From Cynocephalus volans (taxonomy: Eukaryota > Chordata > Mammalia > Dermoptera > Cynocephalidae): a DNA stretch of 64,000 nucleotides. This document shows positions 10,245 to 21,259 of the stretch, one piece after another. A program made the position numbers and the translations under genes. A model generated the notes under the pieces. That model had not been told where the DNA came from. It saw only the letters and a program-made list of their open reading frames with translations, and made no database searches. The stretch lies in the NCBI RefSeq assembly GCF_027409185.1, contig NC_084461.1, forward strand, positions 190,546,501 through 190,610,500. The letters are read 5' to 3'. Each line of letters begins with the position of its first letter. The stretch's first letter is position 1.

Positions 10245-10725
10245 TGTTACGAGGCCCGAGTCTGGCTGCCTGCCCCCTTTCAAAAACAACCCACTCAAAA
10301 GTCAAACGTTGGTGAAAATGGAAGGCAGCTTTTATTCAGGAATACCAGTGACCAGAGAGATGTTGGGCCAACCCATCTCTCCAGTAAATCTGAAGGAGAA
10401 TGGCCAGACTAAAGCCATAGTAAAGACTCAGGTTTACTGAGGGGTTTTTAAAGAGGGGGGCTGAGAGAATGGAATGTGGGAAATGAAAAGCAGGAGGGAG
10501 GGGGACGTGAACTGTGGGGGTTCTGTGCAAGGAGTCAGGTGCAAGGTGTCACCAAGGCTCCAGTGTGGTTTCTGCTCCTGTCTTTGTTGTTGCTGCAGGG
10601 TCCTGCCGGAGAGGTGGAATCAACATAGCTTTATTGGTGACAAAAGAAAAAGAAAAGAAAAGAACAGACAGAAAAGTTGTTAAAGTCTGAAAACCAATAA
10701 AAGAAAATAAATAATTAAATCCTGC
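10245..10725 (-). mobile_element. Solo ERV LTR, copy 1
   Basis: Antisense LTR-like unit. On the minus strand it contains a TATA-like TTTAAAAACCCC, then AATAAAAGCTGCCTTCC as poly(A) signal and start of R/U5. It aligns at high identity, with small gaps, to 28870-29290. No coding region is attached. The ends are approximate. Confidence 0.75.
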
Positions 10726-10730
10726 CCTCA

Positions 10731-10905
10731 GGGCCGGCCCATGGCTCACTCGGGAGAGTGCGGTGCTGATAACACCAAGGCCAGGGGTTCGGATCCTATA
10801 TAGGGATGGCTGGTTAGCTCACTGGTGAGCGTGGTGCTGACAACACCAAGTCAAGGGTTAAGATCCCCTTACCAGTCATCTTTTAAAAAAAAAAAAAAAA
10901 AAAAC
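10731..10905 (+). mobile_element. tRNA-Ile dimer SINE
   Basis: A full dimer with a poly(A) tail and target duplication atcctgccctc on both sides. Confidence 0.95.
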
Positions 10906-10917
10906 ATCCTGCCCTCT

Positions 10918-11283
10918 ATGCCTGCAAAGGACTGAATGTTTGTGTCCCCCCATAAGTAATTCATTGAAACTCTAATCCCAGTGTGATGGTGTTAGGAGGT
11001 GGGACCTTTGGGAGATAACTGTCATGAGGTTGGAGCCCTCATGAATGGGATTAACGCCCTTACACAAAGAGGCCAGAGAGCTAGCTAGCTCTCTCCACCA
11101 TATGAGGGTACAAGGAGAAGACGGCAGTCTACAACCCAGAAGAGTGTCCTCACCAAAACCCAACGATGCTGGCGCCCTGATCCCAGACTTCCAGCCTCCA
11201 GAACTGTGAGAAACAAATTTCTGTTGTTTCTATACCACCCTATCTAAGGTACTTTGTTACAGCAGCCCAAGCTGACCAAGACA
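10918..11283 (+). mobile_element. MaLR (MST/MLT1-like) LTR
   Basis: Shows 'ggactgaatgtttgtgtccccccat', 'ggaggtgggacctttgggagataa', 'ccagcctccagaactgtgag' and the end 'tttgttacagcagcccaag'. Confidence 0.88.
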
Positions 11284-11459
11284 ACCCCTTTCTAAGAATC
11301 TACCACCCCTTCACTCTACCCCTGCCCTTGCCCAGATAACCAAAGTTAACAGTCAACACACATACAGGAACTCTAAATTTGATGTAATTTAATTTTCGTA
11401 AAAAAATATTGATGCTATTCTGTAACTTGCATTTTTTGAAAATTAATAGTGCTTCATGA

Positions 11460-11566
11460 AGGCTGGCTGGTTAGCTCAGTTGGTTAGAGTATGGTGCTGA
11501 TAACACCAAGGTCCAGGGTTTGGATACCCACACCAGCCAGCTGCCAAAAAAAAGAAAAAAAGAAAA
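11460..11566 (+). mobile_element. tRNA-Ile monomer SINE
   Basis: One unit, ggctggctggttagctcag to ccagccagctgcc, then an A-rich tail. Confidence 0.92.
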
Positions 11567-11588
11567 GTACGTGGTTAAACAAATACTT

Positions 11589-11696
11589 GGACTGGCTGGT
11601 TAGCTCAGCTGGTCAGAGCACGGTGTTATAACACCAAGGTCAAAGGGCTCAGATCCTCTTACCTGCCAGGCATTAAAAAAAAAAAGAAAAAAAAAT
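11589..11696 (+). mobile_element. tRNA-Ile monomer SINE
   Basis: A second monomer in the same orientation, 23 bp after the previous one; anticodon region ggtgttataacacc. Confidence 0.9.
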
Positions 11697-12006
11697 TTCA
11701 TGGGAGTCCCTTGTGCCGCTACCTTTCAGTGTAAATCATTCTTTATAATAGTTGTTTACTATTCTCTTGGATGGAAAGAAGGCACCAAAACTCTGCAAAC
11801 CCTCCCATGTTATGGGCGTTTGCTTTGCTGCTGGGTTTGCCCACTACAAACAATGCTCCTTAAACATCCTTGTAGACATTTCCTTTTGTACAGGTACTTT
11901 TAATTCTGTAGGGCAGAATCCCCAAAGTGGAAGGCAGGTCAAAGGGCATGCATATTTTAAATGTCAACAGCTCTAGCAGATCCTTTCCTTAAAAAGCTGC
12001 AGCAAT

Positions 12007-12093
12007 GGGACTGGCTGGTTAGTTCAGTTGGTTAAAGCACAATGTTATAACGCCAAGGTCTAGGCCTTTGGATCCCCATTGTCAAAAAACAAA
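12007..12093 (+). mobile_element. tRNA-Ile monomer SINE
   Basis: A diverged unit (actggctggttagttcagttgg, tgttataacgccaagg) with a short A-rich tail. Confidence 0.85.
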
Positions 12094-12161
12094 AGCTGCT
12101 GCAATCCAAATTCCATCCAACAACATCATGTCAAGGAATATCCGTTCTTGCCAGCACTGGT

Positions 12162-12347
12162 TTTTTTTTGTTTGTTTTTTTGTTTTTTTTTAAAAGATGA
12201 CCGGTAAGGGGATCTTAACCCTTGACTTGGTGTTGTCAGCACCACGCTCAGCCAGTGAGCGAACCGGCCATCCCTATATGGGATCCGAACCCGTGGCCTT
12301 GGTGTTATCAGCACCACACTCTCCCGAGTGAGCCACGGGCCGGCCCG
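12162..12347 (-). mobile_element. tRNA-Ile dimer SINE
   Basis: An antisense dimer close to consensus. The target duplication (agcactggttttt) is seen on both sides. Confidence 0.95.
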
Positions 12348-12639
12348 AGCACTGGTTTTTTAAACAATGTTTTTAACGTTTGCTAACCTGAAGGGTAAGC
12401 AAATACTTTTTTATTGTTGTTTTAATTTGTATTTTTTCCCTGTTGGCAAGGCCAATGAGCATTCAATGGCTTAGTAGCTATTTGCATTTTCTTTTCCATG
12501 AATTGCCTGCTCATACCCTTTATGTACTTTTCTGTGAGGCAGTTGCCTTTAATAAAATTGTTAAATCAGTTTTGGTAAGACTGCATATTAGAGCACTTCC
12601 CATTTCCGAGTCCACTACATGTATTGAATAAGAATTAGG

Positions 12640-13735
12640 TCTTTGGATCAGCTAGACCCAGGTCCACTACTCATCTGAGTTTGATCTTGGGCAAGTCACC
12701 TGTCCTCTTTCCCATCTTTAAAATGGGACTAAGAGTTTCCTGGAGCTCTTAGGGATGTTGTGATGATTAAATAAGGAAATGCACATAAGGTGCTGGGCCA
12801 TGTAATCGCTCAGTAGGTAGACGTCAGATATTGTTATCGGGGGTCCAGACTACAGTAGCAAAAGTTGCTTGGTGGTCAGACACAGCCCACCCAGGGGGAC
12901 TGGTCACACTTGAGGCACTGCAGTGACCACAGGGGGTCATATGATCCAAAGAGAGAGTCAAAAGTTATGCACTGGGGCAATGCTGTCACAGCAGTGAGAC
13001 CCGCCTAGCACTGACCAGGTGGTTCCTGATCTGGGCCTGAGTGCTCTTTGCCTGGGAGCTCTGTCTTCTCAAAATGGCTGGTAGGGACCTCAAAAAAGGA
13101 AGGTGGCCCCTGCATAGGGGCCAGGGGGACAAGGTGGACCAGGCCAGGATCCTGAGGTGAATTCTGCCTCTTTGTCTGCAGCCCCAAGCAAGCTGAGGGT
13201 CTAAGGAGGTGGTGTTAGGGGGCAGGGTGGAGAGGCTTCCATTTCTTCCAGGCTCAGAGAGGTGAAATCACTTTCCTGAGGTCACACAGCCAGCAAATGA
13301 TATAGCTGGGATTTGAACCTAAGCCTATCTAAATCCCCAGTTCCATGCTCCTGACCATTGCCCCGCACTGTCTGGCTAATGAAAATGTCAACTGCCCTTG
13401 TTTCTGGTTGATGATCTACCAGTGGGCATGTGAACTGAATGGGTGGGAAGTGTCACCCGGAATCTTGGTGATAGAGCCTTGGACAAATACAGCGTGCTTA
13501 GAAGGCATTGGTGCTGATGAGTAACATTCACTGACCCATGTGGTATGTCCTGTTACAGGCCTCTTTTTAGAGATGAGTAAACTGAGGCACAGAATGATGA
13601 CATCACTTTGGCCAAGGACCCTCAGGGAACAAGGGTTTGAGTGGGGATGCAGGCCCCAATCCGTCTGGCCCCTGAGCTTTGCCAGTGCCCCTGCACCGCC
13701 TTTCTGGGGGAGGTGGGAACAATGTTAAAAGGGGA
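12640..13735. repeat. MIR-rich spacer, no gene
   Basis: MIR pieces lie at 12640-12840, 13250-13370 and 13540-13640 (e.g. cttgggcaagtcacctgtcc, gaggtcacacagccagcaaatg). The sequence between is unique, with no exon recognised. Confidence 0.55.
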
Positions 13736-13739
13736 AGTA

Positions 13740-13841
13740 AGGGCCAGCCTGTGGTTCGCTTGGGAGAGTGTGGTGCTGATAACACCAAGGCCGTGGGTTA
13801 AGATCCTCTTACCGGTCATCTTTAAAAAAAAAAAAAAAAAA
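13740..13841 (+). mobile_element. Collapsed dimer SINE (internal deletion)
   Basis: The first half of unit 1 (to aaggccgtggg) is joined directly to the end of unit 2 (ttaagatcc to ggtcatc). The middle is absent. Poly(A) tail present. Confidence 0.88.
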
Positions 13842-13859
13842 GGGAGCGGGGCTTGGGGG

Positions 13860-14700
13860 AAGTAGTTGGGAATCGGTGGAGTGCACCCCTGATGGCCACA
13901 ACAGGGAGCGCCCACGGTGCTGTGGCACTGAGTTCAAATCCCAGTTTTTGTTTTTTTTTAAATCAAATCCCAGTTCTGACACTTCCATTTGTGTGGCCTG
14001 TGCAAGTCATTTCACCTGCTTGAACCTTACTTTCCCCATCTGTAAAATGGGGATAGTATTAGTGGGAACTTCTTGAGTTGGCTGTGAGGATTCTGTGATG
14101 GAAAGTATTCAGTTAGTGATTAACAAATGATAGCGATGGCTGGATTAATACCAAGGGAGGCGATTCCTTCCCAAAGGATGGGGAGGGGGCTGGAGTGCCC
14201 CCTCAGGCCCAGCTCACCAACAGTATAGGGAGTGGGGGGAGGACACGCACCCTCCAAGCTTTAGAAAGTTACTTTGCAGCAAATCAAGGACCATCTGTTG
14301 TCTCACACCACTACCCCCTCCCTCATGGGCCTCCTTTCTGTTCTTCCAACAATGTTCAGCTCTTTCCATCGTAGGGACTTTGCACGTACTGTTCCCACTT
14401 CCAGGAACACTCTTCTCCAAGATTTCCTCAAGGCTCTTTCTCTTCATTCAGATTTCCCGGCTTTGTTGTCCTCACAGCACTCATTTCTACCTGCAATTAT
14501 CTTTATTATTTCTAAATTGCGTCACTTGTTGGGTATCTCTCTCCCTCCACTGAATTTGAGCTGCATGAGGGCAAAGGTTTTTGTCTCGTTCACTGCCATG
14601 TCCTCTGAGCCTAGAACAGAGCCTGGCCCATGATGGAAGCTCAGTTCGTGCCAGTTCTAGTGATTGTTGTTATCATCATCGTGATCAAGTTTGACAGGTT
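13860..14700 (+). repeat. MIR (13930-14130) then L2 3' region
   Basis: MIR text (ttcaaatcccag, ccccatctgtaaaatggggatag) is followed by L2 text (gggactttgcacgtactgttccc, gagctgcatgagggcaaaggtt, gagcctggcccatgatggaagctcag). Confidence 0.7.
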
Positions 14701-15598
14701 TCAAGAAGGGTCCTTGGCCCTCCCAAGGCTGTCTGCCACCTGTCTCTCACACCTCAGCGGACACAGTGTTTACCTGTTGTTGCAGGGAACAGTCAGCACA
14801 GGCGCCCCTTCCAGAAAGAGCTCTTGTCACAGCCTGATTGCAAAAAGACTTGGCACAGGTGTTTTCAGAGTGGGTCGCAGAGCTGGGAATTGTGGCATAA
14901 TAAGAAACGTATTTGAAAAAAAAAAAAGAAAGAAAGAAATATATTTGGTCTTTGTCTCTAGTTCCTGACACAGAGCTCCTAAAATCCTAAATTTATTTAT
15001 TTATTTTTATTGTGGTAAAACATATATAGCATAAGAATTTCCATTTTAAGCATTTTTACACATACAATTGCATGGAATTAATTACATTCACAATGGTGTG
15101 TAACCATTTACCTCTATTTCCAAAATTTTTCATCATCTTAAACATAAATTCTGTCCATTAAGCAATAACTCCTCATTATTCCTCCCCCCCACCCCATTTC
15201 TGGTAACCTTAATCTACTTCTGTCTCTGAAATTTTTTTATTTTTAATTTGTTCATTCTTAATTGATCCATGATAATTATATGTATTTATGGAATACAATA
15301 TGATATTTGGATACATTTATTCTGTGTGCAAGGATCATATCAGGGTGTTTCACATATCCACGTCCTCAAACATTTGTCACCTCTGGGCTGGGAATATTCG
15401 ACATCCTCTCAACTAGCTACTTGAAGTTATTTAGTAATTTGTTGCTGGCTGTAGTTGCTCTAAACTGCTGTAAAACACTAGATCCCATTCTTCCTCTCTC
15501 TGTAACTTTGTATCCCTTGCCCACCCTTTAACCATACCCCCCTTCTAGTCTCTAGTAACCACTTCTCTACTCTCTGCCTCTTTTATTCTTTCTTTCTT

Positions 15599-15685
15599 GT
15601 TTGTTTTGGTGGCTGGCCACTACGGGGATCTGAACTTGTGACCTTGGTGTTACCAGCACCACGCTCTCTCATGGCCAGCCCCATC
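15599..15685 (-). mobile_element. tRNA-Ile monomer SINE
   Basis: An antisense single unit (ggtggctggccactacgggg, accttggtgttaccagcacc, catggccagcccc). Confidence 0.88.
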
Positions 15686-16146
15686 TTAGCCATTTTTAAG
15701 TGCACAGTCCAGTGTCATCAAGTACATTCACATTCTTGTGCAACCTACACCACCATCCATCTCCAGAGCTCTTTTCATCCTGTAAAACTGAAACTTTGTC
15801 CCCATTAAACACAAACTCCCCAATTCCCCTCCCCCCAGCCACCAGCAACCACCATTCTAACATTTGCCTCTATGATTCTGCCTACTGTAAGAACCTCATG
15901 TAAGTGGGATTGTCTTTTCATGACTGGCTTATTTCACGTAGCATAATGTCCTTAAGGTTCATCCATGTTGTAGCATGTGTCAGAATGTTCTTCCTATTAA
16001 AGGATGGACAGTATTCCACTGTATAGATATTTCACTGTTTGCTTGTCCATCCATCGGTGGACACTTGGCTGCTTCCTCCTCTTGGCTATTGTGAATAGTG
16101 CTGCTATGAACATGGGTGTGCAAATATCTCTTCTACACCCTACTTT

Positions 16147-16372
16147 TGGCGCTGGCTGGTTAGCTCACTTGGATAGAATGCACTGTTTCCTTGTTTTGTT
16201 TTTGGCGGCTGGCCGGTGTGGGGATCTGAACCCTTGACCTTGGTGTTACAAGGCTGTGCTCTAACCAACTGAGCTAACCGGCTGGCCCAGAATGCAGTGT
16301 TGTAACACCAAGGTCAAGCATTCGATCCCTGTACTGGCCAGCTGCCTACAAACAAACAAACAAACAAATAAA
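16147..16372 (+). mobile_element. tRNA-Ile monomer SINE, split by a second one
   Basis: A plus-strand monomer starts gctggctggttagctcac and breaks after agaatgcactgtt. It resumes at agaatgcagtgtt (16289) and runs to ctggccagctgcc with an (AAAC)n tail. The break holds the antisense copy at 16187-16288. Confidence 0.9.
16187..16288 (-). mobile_element. tRNA-Ile monomer SINE nested inside another
   Basis: A complete antisense monomer (tttttggcggctggccggtg to gctaaccggctggccc). Its 13-bp target duplication agaatgcaNtgtt derives from the host SINE. Confidence 0.92.
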
Positions 16373-16474
16373 CAAAACCCCAAAACAAACAGCCCCTGCT
16401 TTCAATTCTTTTGGGTATATACCCGGAAATGGAATTGCTGGATCATAGGTGTAGACATGCTTTTATGTGCTTAG

Positions 16475-16850
16475 AATATGCCCAAAGGATACACAGACAC
16501 ATTTACTAGAACTCGAGATCCTCACAGTGACTTCCCTCACCCCCCATGCAGCTCTCTCCACAATTGTCCCTGGCTCGATGGCCACTCCATCCTTCAGGTG
16601 CTTGGGCCAAGTAAAATTGGAGCCATCCTGGATTCGTTCTCTCACCCTACCCCCAGTCAATCCCTCAGCAACTCCTGTCCCCAAGAATATCCCCTAGATG
16701 TCCCAAGTCTGACCACTTCACCTCCTGCACTGTCCCCTACTGTGAGTGACCAGATGGCTGCAGAACATGCCTCACCTTCTGCCCATGGCTGCCAGAGGGA
16801 TTCTGTCAAAATGCCAAATAAGATCATTTCCTATCTGCTCAAAACTCTCC
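16475..16850 (+). repeat. L2-like spacer
   Basis: L2-type phrases (acttccctcaccccccatgc, tgccaaataagatcatttcc, tgctcaaaactctcccatgg). No gene. Confidence 0.5.
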
Positions 16851-17238
16851 CATGGAGAAAACTCTTGCAAATTGTATATCTGCTAAGAGACTTGTATCTA
16901 GCATATATAAATAATTCTTACAACTCAACCATGAAAAGACAAATAATCCATTAAAAATAGGCAAGAGATCTGAATAGACATTTCCCCAAAGAAGATATAC
17001 AAATGGCTAGGATATACAAATGAAGATATACAAATGGCACATGAAAAGATCCTCAACATCATTATTCATTTGGGAAATGCAAATCAAAACCACGGTGGAA
17101 TACTTCATACCTGCCAGGATAACTATGATTAAAAAGACAGATAATAACCAGTGTGGACTAGGACACGGAGAAATTCAGACCCTCATACACCAATGAGAAT
17201 GTCAAATGGTGCAGCTACTTTGAAATACAATTTGACAG

Positions 17239-17431
17239 GGACCGGGCCGTGGCTCACTCGGGTGAGTGCGGTGCTGATAACACTAAGGCCACGGGTTCGG
17301 ATCCCATATAGGGATGGCCAGTTCGCTCACTGGGTGAGCGTGGTGCTGACAACACCAAGTCAAGGGTTAAGATCCCCTTACCGGTCATCTTTTTAAAAAA
17401 AAAGAAAAAAAGAAAAAAAAAAAAAAAGAAA
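17239..17431 (+). mobile_element. tRNA-Ile dimer SINE
   Basis: A full dimer with an A-rich tail. The target duplication gaaatacaatttg(a/g)cag is on both sides. Confidence 0.95.
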
Positions 17432-17484
17432 TACAATTTGGCAGTTCCTCAAAATTCTAAATAGAATTACCATATGACTCAAGG

Positions 17485-17838
17485 TATTAGCCAGCTGGGG
17501 CTTCCATATTAAACTACTGTAGACTGGGGGGCTCAAACAACAGTGAGGAATTTATTTCTCACAGTTCTAGATGCTGGGGAGTCCAAGATCAAGGTGCTGG
17601 ACAATTCAGTTCCCAGGTGAGGGCTCTCTTCCTGGCTTTCAGATGGCCACCTTCTCACTATGTCCTTACATGGCAGATAGAGAGAACTCTGGTGTTTCTT
17701 CCTCTTCTTTTAAGGACACTAATCCCATCATGGGACTAATTACCTCCCTAAGGCCCTATCTCCTAATATTATCACATTGAAGGTCAGGGCTTCTACATAT
17801 AAATTTGGGATGTATACAAACATTCAGTCCATAACATC
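17485..17838 (-). mobile_element. MaLR (MLT1-like) LTR, antisense
   Basis: Reads attagccagctggggcttcc, ggctcaaacaacag, tttatttctcacagttctag and ends attcagtccataaca. This is the reverse complement of the MaLR start 'tgttatggactgaat'. Confidence 0.85.
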
Positions 17839-18439
17839 TAGAAATTTTACCCTTTGTATATACACAAGAGATGAAAACATATGTCAACACAAAACTTTTA
17901 CTCATATGTTCACAGCAGCATTATTCATAATAGCCAAAGAGTAGAAACAGACACAAATATCCATCAAATAATGAACAGATAAGTAATAAAATGCAGTATA
18001 TTCATGCAATGGAATATTATTTATCCATAAAAAGGAATAAGCACTGACACATGCTGCAATGTGGATGAGCCTCGAAAACATTATGCTAAGTGAAAAATGT
18101 CACATATTATAACAGGTCACATATTATATAATCCCATTTATATGAAATGTTCAAAATGGGCAAATCTATAGAGACAGAAAATAGATTAGTGGTTTCTAGG
18201 TGCTGGGGGTGGGGATGGAATGGAGAGTGACTGCTAATGGGTACAGGGTTTCTCTTAGGAGGAATGAAATGTTCTAAAATTACATTATGGTAATATTTGT
18301 GCCAGTCCATGAATATACTAAAAACCACTGAATTATACGCTTACATTTTTCATAGGTGAAATTTTATGCTTTTCACGAGTGAAATGTATGTCATATGAAT
18401 CATGTCTCAATAAAGTTTTTATGTAAAAAAAAAAAAAAA

Positions 18440-19360
18440 ACCCAAACCTCCCATGACTCTGATCTTTCTCTGAGTAAAATCCAAAGTTCTTACAGTGGTC
18501 CTCCAGGCACAACAGGGTCTGTCCCCCTTCCCCTCTCTGCTCTCCTTCCCTTTTCTCTCCCTCTCACTCACAATACTCCAGGCTCACTGGTCTCTGCTGT
18601 TCCTTGAACACATCAAGCATATTCCAGCCCCAGGGCCTTTGCTCGTGCTGTTTCCCCTCCTTGGAACTCTTTTCTCCTAAATCTTTACATGACTCACTCC
18701 CTTACTTCATTTAGGTCTCTGCTCAAATGTCACCTCTTCTGAGCGACATTCCCTGGCTACCCTGGGCTATTCTCTGTTTGCTACCTCTCCCCACCCCATC
18801 CACCCAGTTCCATCCTGTGTGGAATGTGTGGATTTTCTCACTTCAAATCAAGCTTTCAAGTGGATTCAGCCAATGGGAAGCTCGGGCAGATTGGAGGGTG
18901 CGAGGAGAGAGAGGTCAGGGTATTTCTTCCTCCCTCCATGTTTCTGCAAGCCCAGCTCCCCTTACAGGATAGTGAGCTGTCACTACTCCCCAGGAACTCA
19001 ATATCCTTTGTTGGTCCCTTTGACCCTGCCAATAGCCCCCTCACTAAAGGTTCTTCAAAATCTTAGCTAAGTGTTCAGGACACTGGCTTGTATGTGCCCT
19101 GTGTAAGGTAGCACACATCATTTCCAATTTACTTACCCTGCTCTATTTTAGTTCACAGAATTTGTCACTATCTGACATTGTGTCTCTATTTGTCTATTCG
19201 CTTATTGTCTTTTTTCATCATCAAAATGTAAGCTCCATTCATTCTACATGTATTTATTGAGCACCTACTACATGCCAGACCCTGTTCTAGACATTGGGGA
19301 CATAGCAGTGAACATACCGATGCCGAGAGAATAAACAAAATAAATAAGCAAAATAAGTAA
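18440..19360. repeat. L2 (18440-18790), unassigned, then antisense L2 start
   Basis: L2 text appears at ccagggcctttgctcgtgctg. 18800-19080 has no recognised content. From 19225 antisense L2 begins (tatttattgagcacctactac). Confidence 0.6.
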
Positions 19361-19940
19361 TAAGTTAGATGGTCATAGATGCCATGGACAAAAATAAATT
19401 ATAAGGGGGGTGGTGTTAAGGAGTGCCAGGTGGGAGTTGGGGGAGAAGACTCAATTTTATTTATTTATTTATTTATTTTTGGCAGCTCGCTGGTACCAGA
19501 GTCTGAGCCCTTGACCTTGGTGATACAACATCATGCTCTAACCAACCAAGCTAACCAGCACCCAAGAAGACTCAATTTTAAATACGGTAGTCAGGAAGGG
19601 CCTTCCAAAGAAGGTGACAGCAAGTGCAAAGGTCCTGAGGTAGAACTGTGCTTGCAATGTTTGAAGAACATCAAGGAGGACATGGCGGATGAAACAGAGT
19701 GAGCGATGGGGAGGGTGCGGCAGATGAGTCAGAAAAGGAACAGGTCAGATCATGCAGGCCTCCTAGGCCATGGGAAGAAGGGAAGAACTTTGACTTTTAC
19801 TCTGAGAGAAATGGAGAGCCATGGGAAGGATTAGAGCAGGAGAGGAGCATGATCCAACTTGAGTCTGACAGGATCTCTTTGGCTGTCGTGATGGGAATCC
19901 ATGATGAATCTTGCCAGTATCAGTTATTACTATGGTGATT
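19225..19940 (-). repeat. Antisense L2 LINE
   Basis: L2 phrases on plus (ccagaccctgttctagacattg, gtgcaaaggtcctgaggtag, ttaactttgactttt-type text). Open frames over it (about 19379-19938) are repeat-derived. Confidence 0.7.
19460..19563 (-). mobile_element. tRNA-Ile monomer SINE
   Basis: An antisense unit with a (TTTA)n tail. The target duplication agaagactcaatttta is at 19444 and 19565. Confidence 0.92.
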
Positions 19941-19954
19941 ACAGTATGATTTTT

Positions 19955-20066
19955 CTTTCTTTCTTTTTTATTTTTTTAAGATGAGCGATGACTGGTAAGG
20001 GGATCTTAACCCCTGAGTTGGTGTTGTCAGCACCGCACTCTCCCGAGTGAGCCACAGGCTGGCCCC
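19955..20066 (-). mobile_element. Collapsed dimer SINE (fusion at the anticodon arm)
   Basis: On the minus strand unit 1 (ggctcactcgggagagtgcgg) runs into unit 2 (tgctgacaacaccaactcagg) at the shared ggtgctga box. The target duplication taca(g/a)tatgatttttct flanks it. Confidence 0.88.
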
Positions 20067-21070
20067 TACAATATGATTTTTCTAACAATCATTATTTTGA
20101 CAATGCTAGTTGCATTCTCCTGAAAGGAAGGGTTGCCTGTCACTCTCCTTTTACTTATTTATTTATTCTCAGTATGGGTTTTTAAGTCAATGTTTCTAAG
20201 TACATTACTGTCATTATTTTTATGCTCGAATTGTCCCATTTTCATTTATTTATTTTTGGGGGTGGGGGCGGCTGGCCAGTACAGGGATCAGACCCTGGAC
20301 CTTGGTGTTATTAACACCACACTCTAACAACCCATCTCACTTTTGGCCAGTGGGCACCCCTTTGAGCTAGTTCCTGGTCCTGTTGACATGTTCCCATCAT
20401 TCTTTGAGCACCTTCTTGCTTTCAGGCACAACAAGAGGTTCCAGGCTCGTTTGTAGTTTCCCTGCCCCAGTGCTGGAGTCAACGATTTCTTCCAGGAGCC
20501 CTGAATCCCCTTAGTGGAAACCAAGATCTGGGCATAGATGTGATCATTGTTGCTGGGGTGTTGTTGCCCTTAGGGTCTCTTAGTGAACAGAGCCAGGAAT
20601 TATGTAGATATGTTTCCAGATTCTTATGTACAAGTATGAGAAACATGAGTTCATACCAATACCTCCTTTTCCAGCCCAATACCACAACATTCTTGCTAGG
20701 CTTCTAGCTCTCCATGTTTGTATTTCCCTTCTCTTATAGTGATAAACCTGGATCCCAAATCAGCAAATCTTTATTCATTTACTCAATCCTACATTGAACA
20801 GAGAGTAGTTTCAAACTTGTTGCACCCATATTACTATGAAAAAAAACCAACCTATGACATAGTGGTTAAGATTCATCTGCAGTTTCCCTTTCTTTTGTCT
20901 TCAGATTGGAAGTATATTGTTGAACTGTGTTAAAAAGTTACTTGGGTCAGTTCTTTTTTTACCCTGCCCCATTCAGTCTGGTTATGTTGCTTATTTGAAA
21001 TACAGTCTGGTTTATTTGTTTTTATTTGTATTTTATATTCATTTTAAGGGTTTTCTTCATTATGTTAATT
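20067..21070. other. Spacer without recognised gene; one SINE remnant
   Basis: Unique, AT-leaning sequence. Weak repeat-like phrases only. No exon recognised on either strand. Confidence 0.4.
20245..20332 (-). mobile_element. tRNA-Ile monomer SINE, partial
   Basis: Antisense: ggcggctggccagtacaggg, ccttggtgttattaacaccacactctaac; the 5' end of the unit is missing. Confidence 0.82.
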
Positions 21071-21079
21071 TGAGTATTT

Positions 21080-21251
21080 ATTTATTTATTTATTTTAAAG
21101 ATGACCGGTAAGGAGATCTTAACCCTTGACTTGGTGTTGTCAGCACCACGCTTTCCCATTGAGCTAACCGGCCATCCCTATATGGGATCCGAACCTGTGG
21201 CCTTGGTGTTATCAGTACCACACTCTCCCAAGTGAGCCACAGGCCAGCCCC
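21080..21251 (-). mobile_element. tRNA-Ile dimer SINE
   Basis: An antisense dimer. The target duplication tgagtattt(a/t)tt is at 21071 and 21252. Confidence 0.94.
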
Positions 21252-21259
21252 TGAGTATT

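Larger units (their letters stand above)
11290..12560 (-). repeat. Old L1 3' sequence broken by five SINEs
   Basis: Antisense L1-type text (gatgctattctgtaacttgc, gctgctgggtttgcccactac, ccaatgagcattcaatggc) flanks the SINEs. No intact L1 frame. Confidence 0.6.
14700..16470 (-). repeat. Old L1 3' regions, antisense
   Basis: From 14990 the text is the antisense L1 3' phrase set (gtggtaaaacatatatagcat, gtgcaacctacaccaccatcc, gacagtattccactgtatag, gggtatatacccggaaatgg), interrupted by SINEs at 15600 and 16145-16370. 14700-14990 is unassigned. Confidence 0.75.
16850..18440 (+). repeat. Old L1 3' end in sense, with two insertions
   Basis: Recognisable ORF2 C-terminal and 3' UTR text: aggcaagagatctgaatagac, aatgcaaatcaaaaccac, ggaatattatttatcc, agtggtttctaggtgctggggg, aattatacgcttac, ending tctcaataaagtttttatg plus poly(A). 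The frames are broken. It is interrupted by the SINE at 17239 and the LTR at 17485. Confidence 0.9.
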
